The notes below the pieces were generated by a model. It saw nothing but the letters and a program-made list of their open reading frames with translations, did not search any database and was not told the origin of the DNA. Source: an uncultured Eubacteriales bacterium (GTDB taxonomy: Bacteria > Bacillota > Clostridia > Oscillospirales > Acutalibacteraceae). Taken from it: 44,234 nucleotides of DNA. Below are positions 16,555-25,661 of the stretch, piece by piece. Position 1 is the first letter of the stretch. Every line of letters starts with the position of its first letter. The stretch is from contig CAKSFA010000010.1 in assembly GCA_934454125.1 (NCBI GenBank), positions 1 to 44,234 on the forward strand, read 5' to 3'. The position numbers and the translations under genes were made by a program.

Positions 16555-19500
16555 ATGAAAAAGAAAATTTTAATGCGCTCCTGCGCGATGGCTTTGGTCT
16601 GTATTATGATGGTGTCTTTGATGCAGATTCTTTTAATCTCTGCAAATGCGGTGGAAACACAGACGAATTTGTCGGTGGAGGTTTTGGACTCTAACAGCCC
16701 GTATCAGGATGATCATATGCTGGATTTGATCAGTGTGCCGACGCGTTGTTTTACGTATGAAAACAATGGTGGTGCAGCCCAGAATAATGAATTGAGCAAG
16801 GCGTTTGACAGAAACTGGAATACGGATTGGATTTCTGGTGTTGAAAATAATGTGCCGGCGAATGACCCGTTTTATAATACGGTGACGGTGCATTTTAAAG
16901 AGACGGTGACGCTGGACAGCATGATTTATGCTGCAAGCAGCAGCAGAGAGGGTTATGGCTTTGCGACCAAATTTAATATTTATTCGGCCGTTGGAGACGG
17001 AGAGATGAAGCTGGTTGGGTATGGACAGCAGGCGGCGACGTCTTCAAAAGTACGCATTGTTTTTTCGGAGCCGGTGACGTGTGACCATTTGCAGTTTGAG
17101 TTCAGAGAAGTGAATAAGTCGCATAAATATGTGGCTTCTGCCAAAGAGTTTATCTTTTTGCAGAAGAGTGAACAGGCTGATGTTGATGTTTTGATGAATC
17201 TGTTTACCGATTATGCCAAATATCAGATTGCGAAAGAATATGCTTCGCTGGAAGCCATTGCGCAGTTAAGAGCAAAGTTTGAGAGCAATTTGAATTATGC
17301 AGACAGCATCAAGCCGATTTTGGACAGAGCGGAAAGTATTTTGAATGGTACTTTGGCGTTTGATGCGCGCAGGGAGTTTTCTACTTCGCCTGATGCAAAA
17401 AATCAGATTGGGCGCAATGGGGATATTGTATCTTACGCGAGAAATACGCTGAAATTTAATTCGTTTGCAACCAACAGACAGGTGACCGGCATTTCGGCAA
17501 GAGCAAATGAAGTTGTGAGCATTTATGTGGAGGCGGACGAGGGCGACCCATTGCCGCGGATTCGGTTTTCTCAGTTTTATGGACATTGGTCGAAATGGTT
17601 GGGCGGTGAGATTCAGTTATCGCGGGGACTCAACCGCTTTACGGTGCCGTATTTGCAAAATGACAGCTACAGCAAAGAGGTTGTTGCGGGTGGAACGATC
17701 TATCTTGTAAACCCTTATACGGAAGAGCAGCAGTCTGGGAATGTGAAGGTTTATTTTGAAAATGGCGACCTTTACCCGGTATTTCGGAAAGGTGATGATG
17801 AAGAGAGCTATAAGGCGGAGCTGGCAAAGTATGCAGAGGCAGTTGATGCTGAGCCGGACAAGGTGGTGAATATTACGGAGCTGGTTTCGAACCATACGAT
17901 AATGACGGTGCAGGCCAGCAGGGCAAATGAGATTTATCAGACAGCCAGTCCTCAGAAAAATATAGAGAACTGGGAAACAACGGTGAAGGATGTGCTCCAT
18001 TTTACGGGCGTTGAGTTTGAAGAGGGCAAGGAATATTATGATAAACGGAACAATTATTTGAATATTAATTTTCGTGTATCGCAAAACTGGCCGAATGGTT
18101 TTATGTTTTGCCATACCGAGCACATTGGTTTGTATGCCGGTGGCAGTGAGGATACACTGATCAACAGTTTGAATGGCGACGGAAACTCTACGATTACCTG
18201 GGGTTTTGTGCATGAAATTGGCCATGCGTTGGACATTCCGGAAAGAACGGTGGGGGAAACCACCAACAATATGGTGGCAAACTATAATAATACGTATAAA
18301 TTAGGCATCATTCGGAATGAAAATTATTTGAGCAGTGCGCTGGAGGCGCTTTCTTCTGACCGGACGCTGGAGAAAACATTGTGGGGCACGAACCGATATA
18401 ACTATATGGTGTATTGGTTGATCCAAAGCCTGTATACGGATTTTTGGGGCAAACAGGACAATTTGTACCGCTATACTGAGGGGATCACCGGTTTGACAAA
18501 AACAGAGAAGCAGGTTTATATTGCTTCGCTGGCAACGGGAATTGACCTGAGCTATTATTTTGAGCGCTGGGGCTATTGTATTGACGGGGACCCGTTTACG
18601 TATGATGGTGCTTCGGAGGCGTTTAAGACGTATATGCAGCAGGCCGAAGATGAGAAGAAAATTAAGAAAGAGACCATCAAATTCTGGTATTTTGACAGTG
18701 CGCAATACAAATACATGATGGATCAGGCGGATTTGGAAGCCGGAACCGGCGGCATGTATCAGGAGGATTCTGAGACAGAAATCTTGAATGTAATGAAGGT
18801 GTCGGACGGACATAGCTTGATTTTGCCCAATGTGGAAAATGAAGCGCACCTTGGATATGAGATTCTGGAAGGCAATGACGAAAAGGGATACACGGTGATT
18901 GGCTTTACACATGCCAATACGTTTACGGATACCACGGAATATGAGGAGGGCTATGAACCGACGTATAAAATCGTTGCGTATGACAGATTGCTCAAGACTT
19001 CGAAAGAGAGTGCGCCGAAGCGTGTGGAATATCAAAGTGGTGTGTGTGAGCTGAATGGAGTGTTGTATGATACGTTGTCTGCAGCGGTTGCGGCGGCAAG
19101 CAGCGGAGATACTGTTTATCTGCTCAAGAATTTTATTGATTCTGGTGTTGTGATCGACAAAAATCTGACCGTGACGATCAAAGAAGACGTGACAGAGGCG
19201 ATTACGTTGTCAAAGGGTGGCGATGACACCATATTCAGTGTAAACGCAGGAATCGTGTTGACGGTGAAAGGCTCTGCGACACAGAAGCTGATTCTTGACG
19301 GAAACAACCTCAAGCAAAAGCATGCGCTGATCACCGTTGCGGGCAATGGACAACTGAATATTCAGGCAAATGTGACATTGCAGAATAATGTGAATACCAG
19401 CAATGGTGGTGCGATTTATATGCCGAGCGCTTCTTCTAGAACGACGATTACCGGTGCAACGATTCAGAACAATACGGCCAATAGCGGTGGTGCGATTTAT

Positions 19501-21288
19501 AATTCTGGAACGATGACGGTGACAGGCAGCAATTTGCTGAACAATACTGCGACCAGCGGTGGCGCGATCAGCAATGTAAGCGGCGGCATTATCAAAGTGA
19601 TTAACTCGACTGTGAAGGACAATGTCGGCACCAACGGCGGCGCTGTTTATGTGGATGGTCACACGACGCTTTCAAATAGCACGATTGAGAATAATACGGC
19701 AACGACGGGCGGTGCGATTTATGTGAGCCCCGGTTCGAACCCGAATACGAGAGTTTTGATTGTGGATTCGAACACGGTGATTCGCAATAATCAGGCGAAA
19801 AGTGCAAGCGTGCTTTATATGACGAATAACGCAAATGTATCGCTGAATTCTGCTAAGATTGGGAATGACGGTGCTGCTGCTGAACCTGCAATTTATGCAG
19901 CGGAGACGCAGAATACAGCCGATGTTCCTGCGGTTTATGTGAACTCCGGTAGTTTTCAGATGGACGGAAATGCGGTGGAATGGCAGGGAGCGATTCATAA
20001 AAATGCCGGCGCGGTGCTGATCAAAGGGAAATTGCCGGGCACAACTACAGATAAGCTGGCATTTTCGCTGACCAATTATGATGTGACAACACCGGTCTTT
20101 ACTACGAATTTTGATTTGGCGGAGGAGAATCTGGACGCACTTTCGATTGCGAATGAGGACTATACGTTGGTTCTTGGCGAGGATAAGCGGAGTGTGTATC
20201 TGAAGGCAAAGGAAATCGTTTATGCGGTGACGTTTGAGACAAATGGCGGAACGATCAATGGCGAGACGATTGCCAATTATACATTTGGAACAACGACTGC
20301 GTTGCCGACAGATGTGGTGAAAGACGGTTATACGTTTGCGGGTTGGTATGACAATGCGAACCTGACCGGCACGGCAGTGGCGGAAATTGCGGCGGATGTG
20401 CAGGGTGACAAGACGTACTATGCGAAATGGACGGCGAACCGTTATGCGGTGCATCTGGTGACAAATGGTGGTACGATAAACAGTGGAGCGATTACGGCGT
20501 ATACCTTTGGAGCTGCGACCGCGTTGCCGACAGATGTGGTGAGAGATGGCTATACGTTTGAGGGTTGGTATGACAATGCGAATTTAACCGGTGCGGCAGT
20601 GACGGCCATTGCGGCGGATGTGCAGGGAGACAAGACGTACTATGCGAAATGGGAACAGAATTCTGCGCCGGTTGGCACGCCGGAAGATATTGTGGTGCTT
20701 GGAAAGACGGCGTATACGCTGACGCTGGCTATGAAAAAAGGCCATGAATATTCGATAGACGGTGGTGTGACCTGGCATCGGGCAGATGTGGACAGCAAGT
20801 ATGTGTTTGAAGGCTTGCGCAAAGGTGCGGAGTATTCGATTCTTGCAAAGTTGGCAGGTACTGCCCCTGATGCAAGTGCGTCTGTGAAAACGATGACGAC
20901 AAGAACTGCGTTGAAGGACGCCAGAGATATTGCAGAAGAATATATCAACGGAACGAATTTGACCGATTTCAACAACAAAACGGACCGGACGGAGTTGGCG
21001 ATGAATCATATGGTTCATGTTACGGTGGATGAAAATGGAAATTATTTGATTGTGCCGCAAACTGTGACAGAGCCGGAGCCTGTGCAGCCAGCGGAGCCGG
21101 ATGCAGGCGAGATGGATTCTGCATTGTCTGCGCAGCCGACGGACACTAAGGCAGAAACAGTATTGAAAGATGCGCCTGCAACGGGTGATACGCGTTCAAT
21201 GGTGTTGTGGTTGGTTGTGTTCTTGTGCTCAGTTGGTGGTGTGGTGATCACTGCCGGACGGTTGTTTCAAAAGAAACACATAGACTAA
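16555..21288 (+). CDS. large secreted M60-family metalloprotease-like protein with wall-sorting signal
   Basis: A 1577-residue surface protein with an N-terminal signal peptide (cut near SANA). Residues about 65-201 resemble an F5/8-type C (CBM32-like) sugar-binding domain. The M60 peptidase region is about 436-670, with the zinc motif HEIGH at 553-557 and a probable third ligand Glu568, fitting the HExxH-x(8-28)-E pattern of M60 enzymes, several of which cut mucin-type glycoproteins. About 930-1085 are GGAIY-type parallel beta-helix repeats. Two Listeria-Bacteroides (Flg_new/InlB-B) repeats start near 1223 and 1297. The C-terminus has an APATGD sorting motif at 1540, a hydrophobic helix and a basic tail, the plan of a sortase substrate with Ala in place of the usual Leu. 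No sortase gene lies in the window. The ATG follows CGGAG. Its own promoter and terminator make it monocistronic. Confidence 0.92.
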   Translation: MKKKILMRSCAMALVCIMMVSLMQILLISANAVETQTNLSVEVLDSNSPYQDDHMLDLISVPTRCFTYENNGGAAQNNELSKAFDRNWNTDWISGVENNVPANDPFYNTVTVHFKETVTLDSMIYAASSSREGYGFATKFNIYSAVGDGEMKLVGYGQQAATSSKVRIVFSEPVTCDHLQFEFREVNKSHKYVASAKEFIFLQKSEQADVDVLMNLFTDYAKYQIAKEYASLEAIAQLRAKFESNLNYADSIKPILDRAESILNGTLAFDARREFSTSPDAKNQIGRNGDIVSYARNTLKFNSFATNRQVTGISARANEVVSIYVEADEGDPLPRIRFSQFYGHWSKWLGGEIQLSRGLNRFTVPYLQNDSYSKEVVAGGTIYLVNPYTEEQQSGNVKVYFENGDLYPVFRKGDDEESYKAELAKYAEAVDAEPDKVVNITELVSNHTIMTVQASRANEIYQTASPQKNIENWETTVKDVLHFTGVEFEEGKEYYDKRNNYLNINFRVSQNWPNGFMFCHTEHIGLYAGGSEDTLINSLNGDGNSTITWGFVHEIGHALDIPERTVGETTNNMVANYNNTYKLGIIRNENYLSSALEALSSDRTLEKTLWGTNRYNYMVYWLIQSLYTDFWGKQDNLYRYTEGITGLTKTEKQVYIASLATGIDLSYYFERWGYCIDGDPFTYDGASEAFKTYMQQAEDEKKIKKETIKFWYFDSAQYKYMMDQADLEAGTGGMYQEDSETEILNVMKVSDGHSLILPNVENEAHLGYEILEGNDEKGYTVIGFTHANTFTDTTEYEEGYEPTYKIVAYDRLLKTSKESAPKRVEYQSGVCELNGVLYDTLSAAVAAASSGDTVYLLKNFIDSGVVIDKNLTVTIKEDVTEAITLSKGGDDTIFSVNAGIVLTVKGSATQKLILDGNNLKQKHALITVAGNGQLNIQANVTLQNNVNTSNGGAIYMPSASSRTTITGATIQNNTANSGGAIYNSGTMTVTGSNLLNNTATSGGAISNVSGGIIKVINSTVKDNVGTNGGAVYVDGHTTLSNSTIENNTATTGGAIYVSPGSNPNTRVLIVDSNTVIRNNQAKSASVLYMTNNANVSLNSAKIGNDGAAAEPAIYAAETQNTADVPAVYVNSGSFQMDGNAVEWQGAIHKNAGAVLIKGKLPGTTTDKLAFSLTNYDVTTPVFTTNFDLAEENLDALSIANEDYTLVLGEDKRSVYLKAKEIVYAVTFETNGGTINGETIANYTFGTTTALPTDVVKDGYTFAGWYDNANLTGTAVAEIAADVQGDKTYYAKWTANRYAVHLVTNGGTINSGAITAYTFGAATALPTDVVRDGYTFEGWYDNANLTGAAVTAIAADVQGDKTYYAKWEQNSAPVGTPEDIVVLGKTAYTLTLAMKKGHEYSIDGGVTWHRADVDSKYVFEGLRKGAEYSILAKLAGTAPDASASVKTMTTRTALKDARDIAEEYINGTNLTDFNNKTDRTELAMNHMVHVTVDENGNYLIVPQTVTEPEPVQPAEPDAGEMDSALSAQPTDTKAETVLKDAPATGDTRSMVLWLVVFLCSVGGVVITAGRLFQKKHID
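20221..20652 (+). repeat. two tandem Listeria-Bacteroides-type repeats within the M60 gene
   Basis: Two near-identical units of about 74 codons begin at 20221 (YAVTFETNGG) and 20443 (YAVHLVTNGG). Each runs through GYTF-GWYDNANLTG to TYYAKW. Protein similarity is about 80 percent by eye, and the DNA is also close, suggesting recent duplication or homogenisation. Confidence 0.85.
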
Positions 21289-21292
21289 AATG

Positions 21293-21332
21293 ATACAAGG
21301 CATTGCGTGGATTGCAATGCCTTGTATTTTTA
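21293..21332 (+). terminator. intrinsic terminator after the M60 gene
   Basis: A perfect 14-bp stem (21293-21306 with 21314-21327), a 7-base loop and a T-run. Confidence 0.92.
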
Positions 21333-21473
21333 TTTGAGCGGCATGGTTGTTTTGGTTTGATGGTGGCCGGTTGTTTGTTGGGAGCGATTTTGCTGGGGCG
21401 GGAATATAAGTGGGAAGAGGGGGCGCAGTTGTGTTGTGAAACGGTTTGTAGGCGGTGAAGTGCTGGATGTGAT

Positions 21474-21507
21474 AAAAAGAAACCTCCGGTTATGGTAACC
21501 GGAGGTT
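21474..21507 (-). terminator. probable terminator of the tRNA-Val transcript
   Basis: A perfect 12-bp stem (21481-21492 with 21496-21507) with a 3-base loop. On the minus strand it is followed by TCTTTTT. It lies about 135 bases beyond the tRNA 3' end. Confidence 0.7.
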
Positions 21508-21545
21508 GTTTTATGCGGGTGAAAATTTTTGAAAATTGGTTTTGT

Positions 21546-21624
21546 TTATCATACAGTGAAACATTCAAGAGATTGTTTGAGTGCTTCACTATATGATAAC
21601 AATTTTGGAAATGTTGTTATCATA
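21546..21624. repeat. nested inverted repeats beside the tRNA-Val 3' end
   Basis: Bases 21546-21599 form a 54-bp imperfect palindrome: 23-bp arms with three mismatches. Its right end also pairs as a perfect 10-bp inverted repeat with 21615-21624 (TATGATAACA at 21592-21601 with TGTTATCATA). The right arm can thus pair with either neighbour, giving two exclusive hairpins. On the minus strand the element lies between the tRNA and its probable terminator. Confidence 0.75.
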
Positions 21625-21641
21625 ATAGAACTGTTGCGCGG

Positions 21642-21717
21642 TGGTGGGAACAACAGGGCTCGAACCTGTGACCCTCTGCTTGTAAGGCAGATGCTCTCCC
21701 AGCTGAGCTATGCTCCC
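21642..21717 (-). tRNA. tRNA-Val, anticodon UAC
   Basis: A complete 76-base cloverleaf on the minus strand. The acceptor stem is GGGAGCA with TGTTCCC (one G-T pair), the D-arm contains AGCTCAGCTGGGAGAGC, the anticodon loop CTTACAA holds TAC at 21684-21682, and the T-arm has GGTTCGAGCC. The CCA end is encoded. Confidence 0.97.
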
Positions 21718-21748
21718 GAAATTTGCCGGCTGACAGCAGCTGTGTGTT

Positions 21749-21777
21749 ATTATATAAGAATTGTGCGGGAAAGTCAA
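21749..21777 (-). promoter_or_regulatory. promoter of tRNA-Val
   Basis: TTGACT at 21777-21772 and TATAAT at 21754-21749 have a 17-base spacer, about 31 bases upstream of the mature tRNA 5' end. Confidence 0.85.
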
Positions 21778-21823
21778 GTGTTTTTGTGACGGTGAAAAAA
21801 TTTGTGTTTTTTGCAAAAAACAG

Positions 21824-21852
21824 TTTTCACACGTGCGGATTTATGGTATGCT
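21824..21852 (+). promoter_or_regulatory. possible promoter of ddh
   Basis: TTTTCA at 21824-21829 and TATGCT at 21847-21852 have a 17-base spacer. The match is moderate and lies 66 bases before the start codon. Confidence 0.45.
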
Positions 21853-21918
21853 TTTTGATAGAAAATCGGCTTGCCAAAACGGTAAGACCGGCAAAATTTT
21901 GGAAGGGGTGCAGCGGGC

Positions 21919-22908
21919 ATGGAGAAAATTCGGATTGGGATTATGGGCTACGGCAATTTGGGCAGAGGGGTAGAGTTGGCAGTGCGCCAGAACCCGGATA
22001 TGGAATTGTTTGGCGTGTTTACACGCAGAGACCCGCAGGCGTTGACGCTTTGTACACCGGGAGCGAAGACGCTGCGTGCACAGGAGGCTGATGCATACCG
22101 CGGAGATATTGATGTATTGATTTTGTGTGGCGGCAGTGCAACCGATTTGCCAAAGCAGACCCCTGAATTTGCAGGGCTGTTCAATACAGTGGACAGCTTT
22201 GATACACACGCAAATATTCCGGAGCATTTTGCTGCAGTGGACAAGGCAGCAAAAGCGGCTGGTACGGTGGCGTTGATTTCGGTTGGTTGGGATCCGGGAA
22301 TGTTTTCGCTCAATCGGCTGTATGCCGGGGTGATTTTGCCCGATGGCAAGGATTATACGTTTTGGGGCAAGGGTGTAAGCCAGGGGCACTCTGATGCGAT
22401 ACGGCGCATTGCAGGCGTGCTGGATGCAAAGCAGTATACGGTGCCGGTGGAGACGGCGCTGCAGGCGGTGCGTGAAGGGAAGCAGCCGGAGCTGACGACC
22501 AGGGAGAAGCATACCAGAGAATGCTTTGTGGTTGCGCAGGAGGGTGCGGATCTTGCGCGGATTGAGCGGGAGATCAAGGAGATGCCACGGTATTTTGCCG
22601 ATTATGACACAACGGTGCATTTTATCTCGCAGGAGGAGTTGAACCGGGAGCATGGCGGGATACCACATGGCGGTTTTGTGATTCGCACAGGTGTGACCGG
22701 AGCGCAGTTGGAGCATCGGCATGTGGTGGAGTATGCAATCAAGCTGGACTCGAACCCGGAATTTACGGCGAGTGTGTTGGTGGCGTATGCCCGTGCGGCG
22801 CATCGGTTGGCCAAAGAGGGTATGACCGGCGCAAAGACGGTACTGGACGTGCCGCCGGCGTATTTATCGCCGAAAAGTGGTGCACAGCTGCGTGCGGAGC
22901 TGTTGTAA
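21919..22908 (+). CDS. ddh: meso-diaminopimelate dehydrogenase
   Basis: Ddh makes meso-diaminopimelate in one NADPH-dependent step from tetrahydrodipicolinate and ammonia, feeding peptidoglycan and lysine synthesis. The 329-residue length fits. The N-terminal Rossmann motif is GIMGYGNLGRGVE, and CGGSATDLPKQTPEFAG, SVGWDPGMFSLNR and the WGKGVSQGHSDA segment match the family's coenzyme and substrate regions. The ATG follows a GGAAGGGG site. Monocistronic between tRNA-Val and a terminator. Confidence 0.96.
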   Translation: MEKIRIGIMGYGNLGRGVELAVRQNPDMELFGVFTRRDPQALTLCTPGAKTLRAQEADAYRGDIDVLILCGGSATDLPKQTPEFAGLFNTVDSFDTHANIPEHFAAVDKAAKAAGTVALISVGWDPGMFSLNRLYAGVILPDGKDYTFWGKGVSQGHSDAIRRIAGVLDAKQYTVPVETALQAVREGKQPELTTREKHTRECFVVAQEGADLARIEREIKEMPRYFADYDTTVHFISQEELNREHGGIPHGGFVIRTGVTGAQLEHRHVVEYAIKLDSNPEFTASVLVAYARAAHRLAKEGMTGAKTVLDVPPAYLSPKSGAQLRAELL

Positions 22909-22911
22909 ATA

Positions 22912-22944
22912 GAAAAAGACCTGCTTGGACGCGGGTCTTTTTTT
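22912..22944 (+). terminator. intrinsic terminator after ddh
   Basis: A stem of AAAAAGACCTGC with GCGGGTCTTTTT (one G-T pair), a 6-base loop (22925-22930) and a T-run. Confidence 0.88.
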
Positions 22945-23190
22945 GTGAACAGAATGCGATGTGTAGAGGAGTGGTGCAACACAATTTATGGGATGGTGAA
23001 AGTTTTTGCTCGGATGATGGATGGTGAAGCTGGACTATCAAATTAAGGCGATGGTGTTCATTGTGGGAATGTAGATGAAACGAAAGAAAAGGAAGAATGA
23101 ACCGTGATTTGGTTGAAGGGAGTGGGGGCAGAAATAGGTGCTTTATGCGGTTGGTGGACTGTGCTTGTGTGAGAGACGGGGTCTGCATAG
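22945..23190. other. non-coding spacer between ddh and nth
   Basis: The two genes converge here. The plus strand is G-rich with several GATGGTGAA-like words, but I see no promoter, RNA or supported gene. Confidence 0.5.
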
Positions 23191-23194
23191 AGAA

Positions 23195-23217
23195 AGCCAC
23201 CGATGAAGCCGGTGGCT
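23195..23217 (-). terminator. probable terminator of nth
   Basis: An 8-bp perfect stem, AGCCACCG/CGGTGGCT, with a 7-base loop just past the nth stop on the minus strand. The following tract (TTCTCT) is only moderately T-rich. Confidence 0.55.
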
Positions 23218-23225
23218 GTGTGTGG

Positions 23226-23858
23226 TTATGCTTTAGGGGCAGATTTGCAAAAGGTGCGCATGCAGCACTGGTCGCAAGCGGGCTTGCGGGCATTGCAGAC
23301 GGCTCTGCCGTGCAGGACGAGACGGTGGCAGAAGTCGTTGGATTCTTGCGGAGGGAGCAGGGTTTTGAGGTCTTGCTCGACCTTGCGGGGATCTTTGTTT
23401 TGCGTCAGACCCAGTTTGCCGCAGATGCGGATGCAGTGTGTGTCGGTGACGATGGCGGGTTGGCCGTAGATATCGCCCAGAATTAAATTGGCAGTCTTGC
23501 GGCCTACGCCCGGTAAAGAGAGCAGGTCTTCCATGTTATCGGGCACTTGGCCGTTGAAATCTGCTTTGAGCTTTTTGCACATGGCGTAAATGTCGCGCGC
23601 TTTGGTTTGGAACAGACCGCAGGTGCGGATATATTGTGCGATTTCTGCTTCGGAGCCGGCGATGTAATCGTCAAGTGTGGGGAAACGCGCAAACAGTGCC
23701 GGTGTGACGAGATTGACGCGGGCGTCTGTGCATTGTGCGGACAGGCGTGTGGCGATGAGCAGCTCGAGTGGATTGGAGTGGATGAGTGCGCAGGTGGCAT
23801 CAGGATATTCTGCTTTGAGTGCCTCGATGGCAGCCAGGGCGCGTTGTTGTTTGGTCAT
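23226..23858 (-). CDS. nth: endonuclease III, base-excision repair glycosylase/AP lyase
   Basis: Nth removes oxidised pyrimidines and nicks the abasic site. At 210 residues it has typical size. The helix-hairpin-helix LPGVGRKTA carries catalytic Lys121, and Asp139 in VTDTHCIR is the second catalytic residue. The [4Fe-4S] cluster cysteines are 188, 195, 198 and 204 (C-x6-C-x2-C-x5-C). The start follows AAAGGACGGAT. It is divergent from glyA and faces ddh. Confidence 0.96.
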   Translation of the reverse strand: MTKQQRALAAIEALKAEYPDATCALIHSNPLELLIATRLSAQCTDARVNLVTPALFARFPTLDDYIAGSEAEIAQYIRTCGLFQTKARDIYAMCKKLKADFNGQVPDNMEDLLSLPGVGRKTANLILGDIYGQPAIVTDTHCIRICGKLGLTQNKDPRKVEQDLKTLLPPQESNDFCHRLVLHGRAVCNARKPACDQCCMRTFCKSAPKA

Positions 23859-23953
23859 GGATCGATCCGTCCTTTTTTTGTTGAAAATAAAATAAAAATT
23901 GGTTTTTTTTTTATTTTAGCGTATTTTTTGCAGAGGAGCAAGAGATTTGTTGA

Positions 23954-23982
23954 TTGCGTTTTTTGGGGCGGGCGTGTATAAT
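23954..23982 (+). promoter_or_regulatory. promoter of glyA
   Basis: TTGCGT at 23954-23959 and the consensus TATAAT at 23977-23982 have a 17-base spacer and precede a short leader of about 30 bases. Confidence 0.7.
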
Positions 23983-24018
23983 GAGAGCAGAGTAAATCGA
24001 ACAGAGAGGTAACGGATT

Positions 24019-25275
24019 ATGTATCAGGACATGATGGACACGATCGGCTTTGTGACCGGCTATGACCAAGAATTGGGTCAGGCGATGGCGCAGGAGCTGG
24101 GACGGCAGCAGCGCAATTTGGAGCTGATTGCATCGGAAAATATTGTTTCGCCGGCTGTGATGGCTGCGATGGGCAGTATTTTAACGAATAAGTATGCAGA
24201 AGGATACCCGGGCAAGCGGTATTACGGTGGCTGCGAATTTGTGGACGTTGTAGAAGATTTGGCGCGCAAGCGGGCATGTGAGCTGTTTGGCGCAGAGCAT
24301 GCCAATGTGCAGCCGCACTCTGGTGCGCAGGCAAATATGGCGGTTTATTTTGCGTTTTTGCAGCCGGGTGATACCGTGATGGGCATGAATCTTGCAGAGG
24401 GAGGACATTTGACGCATGGTTCGCCGGTGAATATGTCTGGTAGCTATTATAATTTTGTGGAGTATGGCGTGGACAAGGAAACGCACCGCATTGATTATGA
24501 TCAGCTGCAGGCACAGGCGGCGCAGGTAAAGCCGAAGATGATCGTGGCGGGCGCCAGTGCGTATTCGCGGGTGATTGATTTTGCACGGCTGCGTGAGATT
24601 GCAGACAGCGTGGGTGCAATGCTGATGGTGGATATGGCGCATATTGCCGGCTTGGTGGCAGCAGGTGTGCACCCGAATCCGGTGCCGTGGGCTGATATTG
24701 TAACAACGACGACGCATAAAACGTTGCGTGGGCCGCGCGGCGGTTTGATCTTGTGCCGTGAGCAATACGCTAAGGCGATCGACAAGGCGATCTTCCCGGG
24801 CATTCAGGGGGGACCGCTGATGCATGTGATCGCAGGTAAGGCGGTTTGTCTGCGGGAAGCACTGGAGCCGGCATTTGCTGCGTATGGCGAGCAGGTGGTG
24901 AAAAATGCACAGGCATTGGCTAAAGGCTTGACCGACCGCGGCGTGAAGCTGGTTTCGGGCGGAACGGACAACCATTTGATGCTGGTGGATTTGAGCGGAA
25001 TGGAGCTGACTGGCAAGGAGTTGGAGCAGCGGTTGGACGAGGTGTATATCACGGCAAACAAAAATACGGTGCCCAATGAGCAGCGTAGTCCGTTTGTGAC
25101 CAGCGGTGTGCGGCTTGGTACCCCAGCTGTGACGACAAGAGGACTGAAAGAAGTGGACATGGATGTGATTGCAGAATGCATTGCAATGGCGATGCAGGAG
25201 GATTTTGCGGAGAAGTGTGCGCAGATTCGTGCGATGGTAGAGGAACTTTGCCGGAAATACCCGTTGTATGCATAA
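24019..25275 (+). CDS. glyA: serine hydroxymethyltransferase
   Basis: PLP enzyme that converts serine and tetrahydrofolate to glycine and 5,10-methylene-THF, the main one-carbon source. At 418 residues it has normal length. The PLP lysine is Lys234 in TTTTHKTLRGPRGG. NLELIASENIVS, the GYPGKRYYGG substrate segment and LMVDMAHIAGLVAAG are all intact. The ATG follows AGAGAGG. It is monocistronic with its own promoter and terminator. Confidence 0.98.
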   Translation: MYQDMMDTIGFVTGYDQELGQAMAQELGRQQRNLELIASENIVSPAVMAAMGSILTNKYAEGYPGKRYYGGCEFVDVVEDLARKRACELFGAEHANVQPHSGAQANMAVYFAFLQPGDTVMGMNLAEGGHLTHGSPVNMSGSYYNFVEYGVDKETHRIDYDQLQAQAAQVKPKMIVAGASAYSRVIDFARLREIADSVGAMLMVDMAHIAGLVAAGVHPNPVPWADIVTTTTHKTLRGPRGGLILCREQYAKAIDKAIFPGIQGGPLMHVIAGKAVCLREALEPAFAAYGEQVVKNAQALAKGLTDRGVKLVSGGTDNHLMLVDLSGMELTGKELEQRLDEVYITANKNTVPNEQRSPFVTSGVRLGTPAVTTRGLKEVDMDVIAECIAMAMQEDFAEKCAQIRAMVEELCRKYPLYA

Positions 25276-25280
25276 CAGAG

Positions 25281-25305
25281 AGACGCCCGAGGGGGCGTCT
25301 TTTTT
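25281..25305 (+). terminator. intrinsic terminator after glyA
   Basis: An 8-bp GC-rich stem, AGACGCCC/GGGCGTCT, with a GAGG loop and a T-run. Confidence 0.9.
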
Positions 25306-25597
25306 GTATTTGGAGTGCGAATCAAGCCGGATTGAAGCGCACAGCAAGCTTGTTTGGAGATGGGCAAAGGCAAGGTTGGAGAATACAGCAAAGTGAGATG
25401 AAATGGAGCTGGAAACATTGAAAGTTGTTTGCATAGCCGGATTGAATTTTTTTTGGAGGGAGTGTTTGTGTGGGGGCGTGTTGCGGGGATTTGTGCGGTT
25501 ATTTGGGAAGGTTGAGATTTGGGAGCGAAATTGTTTTGACGGAATGCGGGAGGATTTGCCAAGTAATTGCGTGGGTGTGTGTGTGGGAGAGCAGGCG
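25306..25597. other. non-coding, extremely G-rich spacer
   Basis: No gene supported. The plus strand of 25441-25500 has 26 G against 3 C. Open frames on both strands are by-products of this skew and lack ribosome sites. Candidate rarA promoter elements lie at the right end. Confidence 0.55.
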
Positions 25598-25626
25598 TGG
25601 ATATTTTTTGCGTTTTGTGGTATGAT
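25598..25626 (+). promoter_or_regulatory. possible promoter of rarA
   Basis: TGGATA at 25598-25603 and TATGAT at 25621-25626 have a 17-base spacer and lie 36 bases before the start codon. Confidence 0.4.
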
Positions 25627-25661
25627 TGTGGAGGAATCTTGATTTTGCAGGGGGGAGCGCG

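Noticed and set aside
23097..23486. 129-codon plus-strand frame opposite nth
   Set aside because: nth has a complete active site and iron-sulfur motif on the other strand, and this frame has no ribosome site.
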